Shown: positions 16,432-25,995 of the stretch, one piece after another | How positions within the stretch are numbered: the stretch's first letter is position 1 | How the letters are laid out: the number at the start of each line of letters is the position of its first letter | From: Dolichospermum sp. LEGE 00240 | GTDB taxonomy: Bacteria; Cyanobacteriota; Cyanobacteriia; Cyanobacteriales; Nostocaceae | Length of the DNA: 64,000 bases | NCBI RefSeq assembly: GCF_015207875.1 | Contig: NZ_JADEVZ010000022.1 | Span: 1-64,000 of the forward strand | Direction: 5' to 3' | Translations under genes and position numbers: made by a program | Notes under the pieces: generated by a model | The model's input: the letters and a program-made list of their open reading frames with translations, nothing else | Databases searched by the model: none | Told to the model about the DNA's origin: nothing

Positions 16432-16870
16432 AAAGCGATCGCACCCCTTCAACTTCCCAAACAGCGATCGCACCTCTCCAACTTCCCCAAACAGCGATTC
16501 CTAGGTCGCGCTTCGCTATCGCACCCCTCAAACTTCCCAAATAGCGATCGCACCCCCTCAACTTCCCAAATAGCGATCGCATCCCCTGAACTCCCCAACA
16601 TCCTTTTTTAACGAACCACAGAGACACAGAGGACACAGAGTAAGAGCGATCGCACCCCTTCAACTTCCCAAACAGCGATCGCATCCCCTCAACTCCCAAA
16701 TAGCGATCGCACCCCCTCAACTCCCCAACATCCTTTTTTAACGAACCACAGAGACACAGAGGACACAGAGAAAGAGAGATCGCACTCCCTTCAACTTCCC
16801 AACATCCCTTTTTTAACGAACCACGAAGACACGAAGAGCGCGAAGGAAGAAGAGAAGAGAGTGCGATCTC
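16432..16870. repeat. Family A repeat array and dispersed 'ACAGAGACACAGAGG' elements
   Basis: Successive GCGATCGCACCCCTTCAACT units, mostly with intact HIP1 octamers, plus one CCTAGGTCGCG-type insert (16495-16525) and three copies of an AACGAACCACAGAGACACAG element (16609, 16740, 16814). 16871-17110 holds no gene that I can support. Confidence 0.8.
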
Positions 16871-17110
16871 AACTTCCCCCAAATATCAATGTTTTTCAAG
16901 CAAAGACACAATTGTATGAAATAGAGAATTTTTTTTCAGTAAGATATTGACTTTTTGTAAGTCTTAGTGTTAGATTTTATCTGTACCAAAAATAACAACC
17001 TCTGGAGCTATTAAAATGTAGTTGCTTTCCCATTGACATCCGAAAATTCACATTGATTCCTTATAACAAGGGATTATAGTGTCTAACTTAACAACGGATG
17101 AGGAGGAAAA

Positions 17111-17323
17111 ATGGGAAGTTCGGTTTCTGGTAAATCTCTGTGTAAGATTGTGGAAGGCTATGGATGGAGTTTGAAGAGAGTTAAGGGTAGTCATCATATC
17201 TATGACAAGGAAAGTATAAGAGCGCGTCTTTGTATCCCTGTTCATGGTAATCGTGATTTACCTACGGGTACACTGAAAAGTATTTTGAAAGATGCTGGTT
17301 TGACTGAGGAAGATTTAGATTAA
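17111..17323 (+). CDS. Second HicA toxin, without HicB
   Basis: A 70-residue HicA: VSGKSLCKIVEGYGWSLKRVKGSHHIYDK, then CIPVHGNRDLPTGTLKSILKDAGLTEEDL. Most residues match the copy at 15360, and the catalytic GSHHIY is intact. No hicB frame precedes or follows it. It may be held in check by the HicB at 15163, or be poorly expressed, although GAGGAGG lies just upstream of the start. Confidence 0.85.
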   Translation: MGSSVSGKSLCKIVEGYGWSLKRVKGSHHIYDKESIRARLCIPVHGNRDLPTGTLKSILKDAGLTEEDLD

Positions 17324-17329
17324 TTTCGC

Positions 17330-17490
17330 GGATCGCACTTCCTCCAACTTCCATAAAAGCGATCGCACTCCCTCAACTCCCCAAACAGCGATCGCATACC
17401 TCCCAAATATTGCACTACCTCAAATTCTCAACATCCTTTTTTAACTAACCACGAAGACACGAAGAACACGAAGGAAGAAGTAAAAAAGAG
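17330..17490. repeat. HIP1 and dispersed repeats
   Basis: Two HIP1 octamers in family A context and an AACTAACCACGAAGACACGA element between the orphan hicA and the next gene. Confidence 0.65.
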
Positions 17491-17592
17491 ATCCAAACTT
17501 TACTGAAAGTTTAAATTCAATACTACGTGACTAAGTAAATATTATGTTATAAATAGACAATTACATATATAAACAATGTAAGGGCAAAAATT

Positions 17593-18120
17593 ATGTGTAA
17601 CGCTTGGAATCACCCCCCAGGATGTGATTGTGGTTTTCCCGGTAGTTCTTATGGAGGTGGAAGAGGAGCTAGTACAGTATCTTCTAGCAAAATGGATAGG
17701 GCAATTAGAGATGCTGAGACTTACCCGACAAAATGCTGGTGGTGTGGAGATGAAGTTTTTTACCATACTAATGGTTTTGGTGATTCAGTTTTATTTGATA
17801 GCTTAGGATATCCTTGGAAAGTACATTCTTGCTGGAAAAATTATTGGAATGAAGAGAGGGTTAAAAGGACAGATAAAAAGAGTAATACTGTAGAAAATTC
17901 TCACATTCTCCGCAGCAATTTGGGGGACAAAAAATTTAGACGTTTACTTTTGGCAGGAGCTATTCAATCTATAAATAAAGAACAAAATTCTGTTAAAGAA
18001 GAAGACGTAGCAAGTCGTTTAGGAATTTCCTTACAACAACTCAGGGAAAAATATTCTGATCTTTACTGCCACTCAGGAAGTTTGGGGATGTCACGTCTAA
18101 TAAGAATGAAAGTATTCTAA
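17593..18120 (+). CDS. Conserved zinc-ribbon-like protein of unknown function
   Basis: A 175-residue protein beginning MCNAWNHPPGCDCGFPG, with Cys2, Cys11 and Cys13 in a G-rich leader. A probable zinc site follows: CWWCG (48-52) and HSC (78-80), with LFDSLGYPWKVHSCW between. I recall this MCxxWNHPxxCxCG and YPTKCxxC arrangement from unannotated bacterial accessory proteins but know no function. The C-terminal part (EDVASRLGISLQQLREKY) looks like a helical DNA-binding or docking segment. It sits 170 bp before the HEPN protein on the same strand. Confidence 0.6.
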   Translation: MCNAWNHPPGCDCGFPGSSYGGGRGASTVSSSKMDRAIRDAETYPTKCWWCGDEVFYHTNGFGDSVLFDSLGYPWKVHSCWKNYWNEERVKRTDKKSNTVENSHILRSNLGDKKFRRLLLAGAIQSINKEQNSVKEEDVASRLGISLQQLREKYSDLYCHSGSLGMSRLIRMKVF

Positions 18121-18288
18121 ACGTCATCAATAGATAGTGAGATAAATCAAGTAATCCTTAGAAATCGCACTTACCAAATTTTAAACATCCTTTTTATACA
18201 TCTTTTGCTTAATTTCATTGCAAAACACGATAATAAATACTACACTAATAGTCTGAATATAACTCATTTTCGGTCTAAGAGAATAACC

Positions 18289-19035
18289 ATGAGAGAATTA
18301 ATTGAACTAGGAAAAATTAGAGATGATTTTCAAAAAGATTTAAGAGACTGGGTTGATATTGCACATACTTTCATTGAATTCGCTAAAAGAGGTATGTCTA
18401 ATATGAACAGTAACGCATCTTCTGATTTGAAAATTTTTACCCATGAGGATAAATCGCTAAAATTAGAGACTTTGAATAGATTAAGTTATAATGACATGAT
18501 ATTAATTTATGTGAATCATAAAGGTGCAATTGCAGAATTGATTTATGGACGAATGTTACAACGATGGTATAACTTTCTAAATCAAATAATTGAGCAAATT
18601 GTAAAATATCATTTTGCAAATGTCAAAAGTTACCCTAATATTTACAATATTAATAAAATAAAGATTGATTTTAGTCAAGATGATTTGTCAGAAAAATTAC
18701 CAGATTTTATAAACCGTTTTGATAAAATAAACAATATAGACAAAATTGAAGTCGTTGAACAATGTCTTAAACAGAATATAGATGAGGAGTTGAAACAGGA
18801 AATTAAAAAAGCAATTATTACTAGGAATTTACTGGAACATAATCAAGGGATTATCCGAAAGAAAGATATAGAAGGATTAGGCAGTAACAGTATAAAGCTA
18901 TTTGTTGATGAAGGCAGTATACCAATACAAGAAAAAGATTTTACAGAAGGCGAAAGAGTAGAGATTACAATTTACGAAATATTCTGTCTAAAAGAAACTC
19001 TTTATAATACATCAAAAATACTTATTACAGAATAG
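18289..19035 (+). CDS. HEPN-like protein, possible ribonuclease
   Basis: A 248-residue, mostly helical, AT-rich gene. The stretch IKKAIITRNLLEHNQGII contains R-x4-H (Arg179 to His184, RNLLEH), the signature of HEPN-domain RNases found in TA and phage-defence systems. N-terminal helices (LGKIRDDFQKDLRDWVDIAHTF) may mediate dimerisation. I choose ATG 18289; an upstream frame to 18205 exists but lacks a good start. It may function with the zinc-ribbon protein before it. The family assignment rests on the motif only. Confidence 0.5.
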   Translation: MRELIELGKIRDDFQKDLRDWVDIAHTFIEFAKRGMSNMNSNASSDLKIFTHEDKSLKLETLNRLSYNDMILIYVNHKGAIAELIYGRMLQRWYNFLNQIIEQIVKYHFANVKSYPNIYNINKIKIDFSQDDLSEKLPDFINRFDKINNIDKIEVVEQCLKQNIDEELKQEIKKAIITRNLLEHNQGIIRKKDIEGLGSNSIKLFVDEGSIPIQEKDFTEGERVEITIYEIFCLKETLYNTSKILITE

Positions 19036-19052
19036 TAAATTTTAATGCAAAC

Positions 19053-19079
19053 TAAAAAAGGGTATGAAAAACATACCCT
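19053..19079 (-). terminator. Rho-independent terminator of the pnt operon
   Basis: On the minus strand an 8-bp stem AGGGTATG/CATACCCT with a 5-base loop is followed by six T residues. It lies 20 bp after the pntB stop. Confidence 0.85.
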
Positions 19080-19099
19080 CATACATCAAAATGTTTAAC

Positions 19100-20503
19100 T
19101 TAAAGTTGCTTCACCTCACTCACCAACTTAGCCACCATATCCTTAGCACTACCAAACAACATCGTCGTTTTAGCCTTATAAAACAACTCATTATCAACAC
19201 CAGCAAAACCAGCACTCATACCACGCTTAATCACAATAGTTTGCTTTGCGCGATCAACCTCCAAAATCGGCATCCCATAAATAGGACTATTCTTATCACT
19301 ACGCGCCGCCGGATTGACCACATCATTAGCACCAATCACCAACGCCACATCAGCCTGTTCAAACTGGGGATTAATATCCTCCATATCATACAACTGCGTA
19401 TAGGCCACATTAGCTTCCGCCAATAATACATTCATGTGTCCCGGCATTCTCCCCGCCACCGGATGTATCGCATATTTCACATCCACACCCATGCGCTCTA
19501 ATTGATCAGCCAATTCGCGGACGCTATGCTGTGCTTGAGCAACCGCCATACCGTATCCGGGTACAATCACCACAGAACGGGCATAACCCAACATCATCGC
19601 CCCTTCTTCCGCATCAATACTGCGAACAGGTTGATCACTAGCACCAGCAGCCGCACCACCAGTAGCAGTAGAGACAGAACCAAAAGCACTAAATAAGACA
19701 CTGAACAAAGAACGGTTCATAGCCTTACACATAATTTCCGTCAGGATTAAACCAGAAGCCCCCACCAAAGCACCGGCGATGATTAACATATTGTTCATCA
19801 CCACAAACCCAGCCGCAGCCGCAGCCACACCGGAGAGCGAGTTTAACAGGGAGATGACAACGGGCATATCACCGCCACCAATGGGCAGTACAAACATTAC
19901 ACCCAACACCAAAGAAACAGCCACCACTGCTAAAAATACGGGGAGGCTATCTGGTGTCATGATTAAATAGGCACTTCCAGCCACATAAGAACCCAAAAGC
20001 AAGAGGTTAAAAGGTTGTTGCAAAGGAAAGGTAATGGGAGTACCGCTAATTAAACCTTGCAATTTCGCAAAAGCGAGAAAACTACCTGTTAATGTCACAC
20101 CACCAATTAACACATCCAATAACATGGAAATGTTGACATCGAGGGGGATAGGCTGTGAACTATCTAATAACCGCCAAAATTCAGCCACAGCGATAAGTGC
20201 AGAAGAAGCACCACCCAAACCGTTGAGTAAACCCACCATTTGCGGCATTTCCGTCATTTGCACTTTGTAAGCAATAACAGCACCAATTACCGAACCAATT
20301 GCCAAGCCTACCAAAATCATCTCATAATTTAATACTTGTTGATCTAGCAACGTGGCAACAATAGCCAATAACATTCCCACCGCAGCGATAAGATTACCGT
20401 TTCTTGCACTAGCGGGAGAACCCAGCTTTTTCAAACCTAAGATAAATAATGACGCAGCGACTAAATAAGTTAGCTGAATCCCAGTTGGTAAAAAATCGCT
20501 CAT
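19100..20503 (-). CDS. pntB: NAD(P) transhydrogenase subunit beta
   Basis: A 467-residue membrane protein with about nine hydrophobic segments in the first 270 residues (LTYLVAASLFILGLKKLG, MLLAIVATLLD, MVGLLNGLGGASSALIA) and a C-terminal NADP(H)-binding domain (VVIVPGYGMAVAQAQHSVRELADQL; DVALVIGANDVVNPAAR; IYGMPILEVDRAK). It forms the proton channel and NADPH site of the proton-translocating transhydrogenase in the membrane. The start overlaps the stop of the preceding subunit gene by 4 bp. Confidence 0.97.
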   Translation of the reverse strand: MSDFLPTGIQLTYLVAASLFILGLKKLGSPASARNGNLIAAVGMLLAIVATLLDQQVLNYEMILVGLAIGSVIGAVIAYKVQMTEMPQMVGLLNGLGGASSALIAVAEFWRLLDSSQPIPLDVNISMLLDVLIGGVTLTGSFLAFAKLQGLISGTPITFPLQQPFNLLLLGSYVAGSAYLIMTPDSLPVFLAVVAVSLVLGVMFVLPIGGGDMPVVISLLNSLSGVAAAAAGFVVMNNMLIIAGALVGASGLILTEIMCKAMNRSLFSVLFSAFGSVSTATGGAAAGASDQPVRSIDAEEGAMMLGYARSVVIVPGYGMAVAQAQHSVRELADQLERMGVDVKYAIHPVAGRMPGHMNVLLAEANVAYTQLYDMEDINPQFEQADVALVIGANDVVNPAARSDKNSPIYGMPILEVDRAKQTIVIKRGMSAGFAGVDNELFYKAKTTMLFGSAKDMVAKLVSEVKQL

Positions 20504-20793
20504 GCTTTAACTTCCTTTTTTTTAAACATTTGCAGCATTCTGTCAGTGACTAAAAAACCACCGACAACATTCACCATTGCCAAAATTACGGCAATTAAAC
20601 CGAGAATTACCGATAAATTCGTGTTTTTCTCCCCCGCAGCCAGAATTGCGCCAATTACCGAAATCCCGGAAATGGCATTTGAACCGGACATTAACGGGGT
20701 ATGTAATGTGGGGGGAATTTTGTTGATGACTTCAAAGCCGATAAAAGAGGCTAAGACCAGTACAAATAAAGCCGGAAGTAATGCTTGTGTCAT
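20500..20793 (-). CDS. pntAB: NAD(P) transhydrogenase subunit alpha, membrane part
   Basis: A 97-residue protein with three hydrophobic segments (LLPALFVLVLASFIGFEVI; SGISVIGAILAAG; LSVILGLIAVILAMVNVVGGFLV), ending FKKKEVKA. It is the separate membrane portion of the alpha subunit, as in other cyanobacteria with a split alpha chain. HTPLMSGSNAISG is the family signature. I choose the ATG at 20793; the frame further upstream is not conserved-looking. Confidence 0.95.
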   Translation of the reverse strand: MTQALLPALFVLVLASFIGFEVINKIPPTLHTPLMSGSNAISGISVIGAILAAGEKNTNLSVILGLIAVILAMVNVVGGFLVTDRMLQMFKKKEVKA

Positions 20794-20832
20794 GTGATTT
20801 TTGGATTTAAGAGGTTTCGCGCAAAGATACAA

Positions 20833-20994
20833 AGGAGCAAAGACGCAAAGAGAAGATTTACAACAATCATGGAAAATATCCCTTAAACACTCATTTCTCT
20901 GTGAACTCTGTGCCTCTGTGGTTCGTTATTCCATAATTAGTCCGCGCAGGCGGACTTCGCCTGTGTAGCCGCGAATTCTATTCGCCTGGGCTTT
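20833..20994. repeat. Dispersed repeats between pntAA and pntAB
   Basis: Holds AAAGACGCAAAGAG and CTCTGTGCCTCTGTGGTTCG elements, related to the core of the element at 22498, and a GCGCAGGCGGACTTCGCCTG palindrome. These interrupt the operon without a visible terminator. Confidence 0.6.
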
Positions 20995-22149
20995 TTAAAC
21001 CGCTACCGCTTGCAAAGCGTCCTTTACTCGTTGGTTTCTAATTTCTCCACCATGAGTAACACAAGCAGCATCAACTATGTCGTCATCAAAGTTGATTTCT
21101 AAGGCTTTGTCTTTAATCAACAGTTGCATTAACGAAGTAACGTTTTTTGCATATAGTTGGCTGGCGTGTACTGGCATGGATGAGGGTAAATTAATTGGTC
21201 CGATAATTGTTATGCCGTTCCAAACAATATCTTTACCTGCTTCTGTACAAGCACAGTTTCCACCCTGTTCTGCGGCTAAGTCCACAATTACTGAACCGGG
21301 TTTCATTTGCGCTACCATTTCTTCTGTCACCAGTCTGGGGGCTTGTCTTCCTGGTACTTGGGCAGTGGTAATGACGATATCGGAGTTTTTGACGTGGCTG
21401 GCTACTAGTTCTTGGGTACGCTTTTTACTGTCTTCGGAAATTTCTTTGGCGTAACCACCGGCGGCTACGGTTTCTTCTTCGAGTTTGACTTCGACGAATT
21501 TCGCCCCTAAGCTTTGGACTTCTTCTTTAACGGCTGGGCGGATGTCAAAGGCTTCTACTACTGCTCCTAGTCTACGTGCGGTGGCGATCGCTTGCAATCC
21601 TGCCACACCTGCACCCATAATAAATACTTTGGCGGGAGCAATTGTCCCCGCAGCGGTGGTTAACATGGGGAAGTATTTCGGTAATGCCGCCGCCGCAATC
21701 AATACGGCTTTATAGCCCGCCAGTGAAGCCTGGGAAGACAAGGCATCCATGCTTTGCGCCCTGGTGGTACGGGGGATTAATTCCATACTCAAAGCCGTAA
21801 TTTGCCGATTTGCCAATTGTTGGGCAATTACGGGATTTCCCAGGGGATTGAGGAAGCTAATTAATACAGAACCTGATTTGAGTAATTCAATTTCTGTCCG
21901 GCCATCTTCTCTGGTTTGGGGTGGGCTAACTTTGAGTAAAATATCTGCTTCACTCCATAATTGAGCAGAATCATGGCTAATTTTTGCCCCTGCGGCTTCA
22001 TAGTCAGCATCACTGAAAAATGCTTTTTCTCCCGCACCAGCTTCTACCCAAACTTCTAAACCTTGTTTGACTAATTTACCTACGGTGTCAGGAATTAAAG
22101 CTACACGCCGTTCACAAACTTCTATTTCTTTCGCAACTGCTATTTTCAT
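20995..22149 (-). CDS. pntAA: NAD(P) transhydrogenase subunit alpha, soluble NAD-binding part
   Basis: A 384-residue soluble domain: MKIAVAKEIEVCERRVALIPDTVGKL at the start, TALSMELIPRTTRAQSMDALSSQA, then the Rossmann motif VFIMGAGVAGLQAIATARRLGA and EEQGGNCACTEAGK. It binds NAD(H) and passes hydride to the NADP(H) domain of PntB. It is the first gene of pntAA-pntAB-pntB. Confidence 0.97.
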   Translation of the reverse strand: MKIAVAKEIEVCERRVALIPDTVGKLVKQGLEVWVEAGAGEKAFFSDADYEAAGAKISHDSAQLWSEADILLKVSPPQTREDGRTEIELLKSGSVLISFLNPLGNPVIAQQLANRQITALSMELIPRTTRAQSMDALSSQASLAGYKAVLIAAAALPKYFPMLTTAAGTIAPAKVFIMGAGVAGLQAIATARRLGAVVEAFDIRPAVKEEVQSLGAKFVEVKLEEETVAAGGYAKEISEDSKKRTQELVASHVKNSDIVITTAQVPGRQAPRLVTEEMVAQMKPGSVIVDLAAEQGGNCACTEAGKDIVWNGITIIGPINLPSSMPVHASQLYAKNVTSLMQLLIKDKALEINFDDDIVDAACVTHGGEIRNQRVKDALQAVAV

Positions 22150-22873
22150 GAAATCTCCTAGAAATAAATCCCTTGACTATTAATTAAGCTGTCGGGATGA
22201 TTAACCATGAATTACCTTTGTAGATAGAACTTTCAACCTTTTTGTTTTTCCTATCCTTGGGCTTTATTCACAATCTCAACTTGACAATATGCAAATATCA
22301 TCCTGGCAAAATAGCTATAAGTAGAATTAGTTATCGCACATCCTATGCCGATATCTACATTTTGTATATTGTTCTTCAGATTATTTTATATTTGGAAAAA
22401 ATCTCACTCTGAAAGTTTTATTTATTTAAAATATACTTGTGTACTAAAATATTTATAATTAGCAATAAAAATTATCCTTTAGCAATACAAAACTATCAGG
22501 ACTTACGCAAAATATCTCTCAAACCCTCATTTCTCTGTGTTCTCTGTGCCTCTGTGGTTCGTTTATTCCGTAACTAGTGCGTAAGTCCTAACTATATAAT
22601 CTGGATTTTATCTCTTGTTGGCTGGGTCAAACCCAATAAACACCTACTCAATAATTTATTCACAAAGCCAAAAACAACACAATTTCGTTTATTCGTCTCA
22701 TCGCAGGTTGGTACTGCGCGTAAGTCCTATAATCTTAGTTTCAGGAATGGAAGTTTTCACTAAAAAGGCACTTTTATCTTTCACCAACGTCAATTGTCAA
22801 GTATATAGTAGTAAAGTTTAGTTACAAATACTGATACTTCGTGACAAACTACCAACTAGAGGAAACCTAATTT
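22150..22873. other. Intergenic region between divergent pntAA and DUF2808 gene
   Basis: About 720 bases with no gene. It should contain both promoters and holds the 92-bp inverted-repeat element at 22498. A third copy of its end, GCGTAAGTCCT, is at 22719-22729. Confidence 0.65.
22498..22589. mobile_element. 92-bp element with perfect 12-bp inverted ends
   Basis: AGGACTTACGCA (22498-22509) and its exact reverse complement TGCGTAAGTCCT (22578-22589) bracket a core with TTCTCTGTGTTCTCTGTGCC and TCTGTGGTTCG. It is too short to encode anything and looks like a miniature inverted-repeat transposable element. A degenerate core copy without the ends lies at 20875-20940. Confidence 0.6.
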
Positions 22874-23380
22874 ATGAAACGCCTACTTTCTGCCTTAGCT
22901 GTGACTAGCTGCTTATTAGCGAGTTTACCAGCGATAACTTTAGCCCAGAATGGTTTAACACTTTTTAGCGGTGTTAACAGCGCAAATCAGTTACCCTTTC
23001 GGTTAGATTTTGGCGGACAAACCAACAGCACAGATCGTTATATACTCAGAGTTCCTGCCAAACAAATGAAACTAGCAGTAGCTCAATTTGCCATTACCTA
23101 TCCTGATTATTACAAGGGAACTTTCGATCCCAAAAGTGTTGAAGTCATAGTTAAAGGTAAAAAAGTCCCCCTATCTGAAGTCAAATGGGATAAAGAAGGT
23201 GGTGTAATTCAAATATTTCCCGAAGAACCAGTTCCTGCCGGTCGCAAAGTCGAGTTAGTCTTATCCAATGTACAGAATCCAGCTTTTGGGGGAGTTTACT
23301 ATTTCAAATGTCAAGTTCTTTCCCCCGGTGATGTCCCATTACTGCGTTATCTTGGTACGTGGATTATCAGTATTACCTAA
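22874..23380 (+). CDS. DUF2808 secreted protein
   Basis: A 168-residue protein with a clear signal peptide (MKRLLSALAVTSCLLASLPAITLA, cleavage before Q25). The mature part is the beta-rich DUF2808 domain of cyanobacteria: RYILRVPAKQMKLAVAQFAITYPDYYKGTFDPKSVEV and VYYFKCQVLSPGD. Expected in the periplasm or cell envelope. Function unknown. Confidence 0.85.
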   Translation: MKRLLSALAVTSCLLASLPAITLAQNGLTLFSGVNSANQLPFRLDFGGQTNSTDRYILRVPAKQMKLAVAQFAITYPDYYKGTFDPKSVEVIVKGKKVPLSEVKWDKEGGVIQIFPEEPVPAGRKVELVLSNVQNPAFGGVYYFKCQVLSPGDVPLLRYLGTWIISIT

Positions 23381-23526
23381 AAAGGCAAGAGGCAATAGGG
23401 AAGAGGGAAGAGGGAAGAGGGAAGAGGCAAAAGACAACTCCATCCAGAAATATGTTTTTATTGCCTGTAAAGTGGTAAAATACCAGATTGTGACTTTTTA
23501 TGAAAATCGCCTAAGAGGAGAACCGT

Positions 23527-23661
23527 ATGCAAAGAACACTGGGCGGCACTTGCCGTAAGAGAAAAAGAACATCTGGATTCCGCGCTAGAATGCGAACACC
23601 AGACGGCAGAAACGTGATTAGTGCCAGAAGAAGAAAAGGACGGCATCGTCTGAGCGTTTAG
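23527..23661 (+). CDS. rpmH: 50S ribosomal protein L34
   Basis: A 44-residue very basic protein, [20 protein letters not shown] then [22 protein letters not shown], the classic L34 sequence. It begins the conserved rpmH-rnpA cluster, with GAGGAG about 10 bases upstream. G-G-T-C instead of the usual N-R-K in positions 6-9 is typical of cyanobacterial L34. Confidence 0.97.
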   Translation: MQRTLGGTCRKRKRTSGFRARMRTPDGRNVISARRRKGRHRLSV

Positions 23662-23691
23662 GGTAATAAAATTCGGTAATTAAGAACTGTT

Positions 23692-24081
23692 GTGGCTTTG
23701 CCCAAAGCATATCGGCTCAAATCCCGTCAGGATTTTCAGGCAGTTTTCCGAGAAGGAATTCGGCGACATAGTTCTCATTTCACACTGAGAGCTTTAAAAC
23801 CTACTCTTGCGACAGAACCTTCTTTGGATACTGCCCCCCCTAGCACAAAAATTGGTATTGCCATTAGTACAAAAGTCAGTAAACGCGCCGTTGTTCGCAA
23901 CAAAATCAAAAGGCAAATAACAGCAGCATTACATCAACTATTGCCTAAATTACTCCCAGGATGGCGGCTAGTATTAATTGTGAAATCAACAACAACAGAA
24001 TCTGAGTGCGAAACCCAGAAATTTCTGCAAGAATTAGAGCAGTTGTTGGCACAAACTGAGGTATTAAATGGGTATTCGTGA
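23692..24081 (+). CDS. rnpA: Ribonuclease P protein component
   Basis: A 129-residue basic protein: LPKAYRLKSRQDFQAVFREG at the start and the RNA-binding motif SKRAVVRNKIKRQITAAL. It binds RNase P RNA for tRNA 5' maturation. It starts with GTG, 30 bp after rpmH, and overlaps the next gene by 14 bp. Confidence 0.95.
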   Translation: MALPKAYRLKSRQDFQAVFREGIRRHSSHFTLRALKPTLATEPSLDTAPPSTKIGIAISTKVSKRAVVRNKIKRQITAALHQLLPKLLPGWRLVLIVKSTTTESECETQKFLQELEQLLAQTEVLNGYS

Positions 24082-24454
24082 AGAAGTTTATTATGAGGGT
24101 GGTCCCCACATTGGGGATTTGATTTTTAACCTGCTAATTGGGCTAACAGTGGTGGGTATACCCTTAGCTGTGGGGGCAATAGTCAGGGCAGTGTGGCTAC
24201 GCTTCCGCATCACAGATCGAAGGATATGTGTAACTGGTGGTTGGATGGGACGCGATCGCTATGATGTAATCTATTCAGAAGTGATGAAAGTTGTCAAAGT
24301 TCCCCGTGGCATCGGCCTATGGGGAGATATGGCAGTCACCCTCAAAAATGGTACTCTCATCGAAATGCGGGCTGTTCCCAATTTTCGGGAAGTCTACGAC
24401 TACATTAATGAAAAAATTGCTGCTAGAAATCCCCAATATAGCAATCCTAAATGA
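24068..24454 (+). CDS. PH domain-containing membrane protein
   Basis: A 128-residue protein with a hydrophobic N-terminal hairpin (about 16-45, IGDLIFNLLIGLTVVGIPLAVGAIVRAVW) and a bacterial PH domain (FRITDRRICVTGGWMGRDRYDVIYSEVMKVVKVPRGIGLWGDMAVTLKNG). It is usually found between rnpA and yidC in cyanobacteria, so a link to membrane protein biogenesis is plausible but unproven. It overlaps rnpA by 14 bp. Confidence 0.85.
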   Translation: MGIREEVYYEGGPHIGDLIFNLLIGLTVVGIPLAVGAIVRAVWLRFRITDRRICVTGGWMGRDRYDVIYSEVMKVVKVPRGIGLWGDMAVTLKNGTLIEMRAVPNFREVYDYINEKIAARNPQYSNPK

Positions 24455-24847
24455 GTCACTCGATTTGGGATTTACGTTAGCGAAGCGTACGCAGCGAGTA
24501 TTTTAGATTTTGGATTGAGTCTTGGGATTTACGTTAGCGAAGCGTAAGCAGCACAGCGAGTATTTTTCCATCCTTGCGAACGGGGCTTGTACCAAATCTT
24601 TTGAATCTAAAATCTAAAATTCCCGGTCATTTTTCCAGAGCGTTAACATTCACATTTTTAGATCATGTGCGGCTATCCTTAACTTCCATAGCTTGTGGAT
24701 AGTCGCAGCAATGCTTAACAAAAACCTCTACAATATAGAGCAAAAGCTTGGAAGAGAACTGCCTCTAGTCAGAGGATAGGCTCAACTAAGTATCCCACTC
24801 CCAACCGGGGTGGGAGTGTCAAAGTACCGCAGGTTGAATTCAGAATA
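24455..24847. other. Intergenic region before yidC with repeats and a hairpin
   Basis: About 390 bases. Two copies of GATTTACGTTAGCGAAGCGTA (24469 and 24526) are followed by AGCGAGTATTTT. A stem CACTCCCA/TGGGAGTG (24796-24818) lies 30 bp before the yidC start without a T-run; it may affect yidC expression. Confidence 0.6.
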
Positions 24848-25993
24848 ATGGATTTTGGTATCGGGTTTCTCTCGAACAACGTGATGTTGCCAATCATAGA
24901 CCTTTTCTATGGTTTTGTCCCTAGCTATGGGTTGGCGATAGTAGCTTTAACATTGATTATCCGCTTTGCACTCTATCCCCTGAGTGCCGGCTCTATCCGT
25001 AGTATGCGACGGATGCGGGTTGTGCAGCCTCTCATGCAAAAGCGCATGGCAGAAATCAAAGAGCGCTATAAAGACGATCAGCAAAAGCAACAAGAGGAAA
25101 TGCTCAAGGTCCAAAGTGAATTTGGTAATCCCTTAGCAGGATGTCTACCTCTACTGTTGCAAATGCCAGTATTATTAGCACTCTTTGCAACTTTGCGAGG
25201 TTCCCCTTTTGCAGGAGTCAACTACTCCGTTAACCTGCAAATATTCCCTGAAGAACAAATCGAGCGCATTCAACCCCAAGCCTTTGCCACTTCCCCACAA
25301 AATATTTATATTGCTGATGGAGAACACATTCCCATTTCGGCAATATTACCGGGGGGTAACAAGTTAACAGTGGGAGAAAAGACTAAGATTCAATATCAAA
25401 CCGTAGAAGGTAAACCATTTGATTTGCTCTTAGCAGAACACCCAGAAACTAAGTTGACACCTGACTGGAAAATCATTAAAGGGGAAGAAAGGGTTAAAAT
25501 TGATGCCGAAGGCAATATAGAAGCCCTAGAACCCGGAGACGTGACCATTCAAGGGACAATACCTGGACTAGCAGCAGACAAAGGATTTCTCTTTATTGAT
25601 GCCTTGGGTAGAGTAGGCGCCATTGATCCCGATAACACAGTCCATTGGGATATAGTGGCAATGATTGTCTTCTTTGGTATCAGTCTTTATGTCAGCCAAA
25701 TGCTGTCTGGGCAAAATTCCAGCGGTGGCAACCCTCAACAAGATACAGTCAATAAAATTACCCCTGTCATCTTTTCTGGGATGTTCCTATTCTTTCCTCT
25801 GCCGGCTGGGGTACTTATGTATATGGTAATTGGTAACGTTTTCCAAACTATCCAAACCTATATCCTCTCCCGTGAACCTCTACCAGAAGAAATTCAGAAA
25901 ATCGTAGATTCACAAGAGAAAGAAGCCCAAACCATCGAAGTAAAAGCGTTGCCATTTGAACCCAAAAGTTCTAAGAAAAAGGCTACTGGTTGA
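24848..25993 (+). CDS. yidC: Membrane protein insertase YidC/Alb3
   Basis: A 381-residue insertase. Hydrophobic segments lie near residues 18-40 ([21 protein letters not shown]), 90-120 ([24 protein letters not shown]), about 272-290 and 311-340, with the positively charged Arg in [11 protein letters not shown] that faces the substrate groove. An inserted soluble region (about 145-260) is typical of cyanobacterial YidC. It inserts membrane proteins, including thylakoid ones. The C-terminus is basic. The stop is 2 bp before the jag start. Confidence 0.95.
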   Translation: MDFGIGFLSNNVMLPIIDLFYGFVPSYGLAIVALTLIIRFALYPLSAGSIRSMRRMRVVQPLMQKRMAEIKERYKDDQQKQQEEMLKVQSEFGNPLAGCLPLLLQMPVLLALFATLRGSPFAGVNYSVNLQIFPEEQIERIQPQAFATSPQNIYIADGEHIPISAILPGGNKLTVGEKTKIQYQTVEGKPFDLLLAEHPETKLTPDWKIIKGEERVKIDAEGNIEALEPGDVTIQGTIPGLAADKGFLFIDALGRVGAIDPDNTVHWDIVAMIVFFGISLYVSQMLSGQNSSGGNPQQDTVNKITPVIFSGMFLFFPLPAGVLMYMVIGNVFQTIQTYILSREPLPEEIQKIVDSQEKEAQTIEVKALPFEPKSSKKKATG

Positions 25994-25995
25994 TT

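Noticed and set aside
24796-24818. Riboswitch before yidC
   Set aside because: Only one simple hairpin can be seen; no conserved riboswitch core is recognisable.
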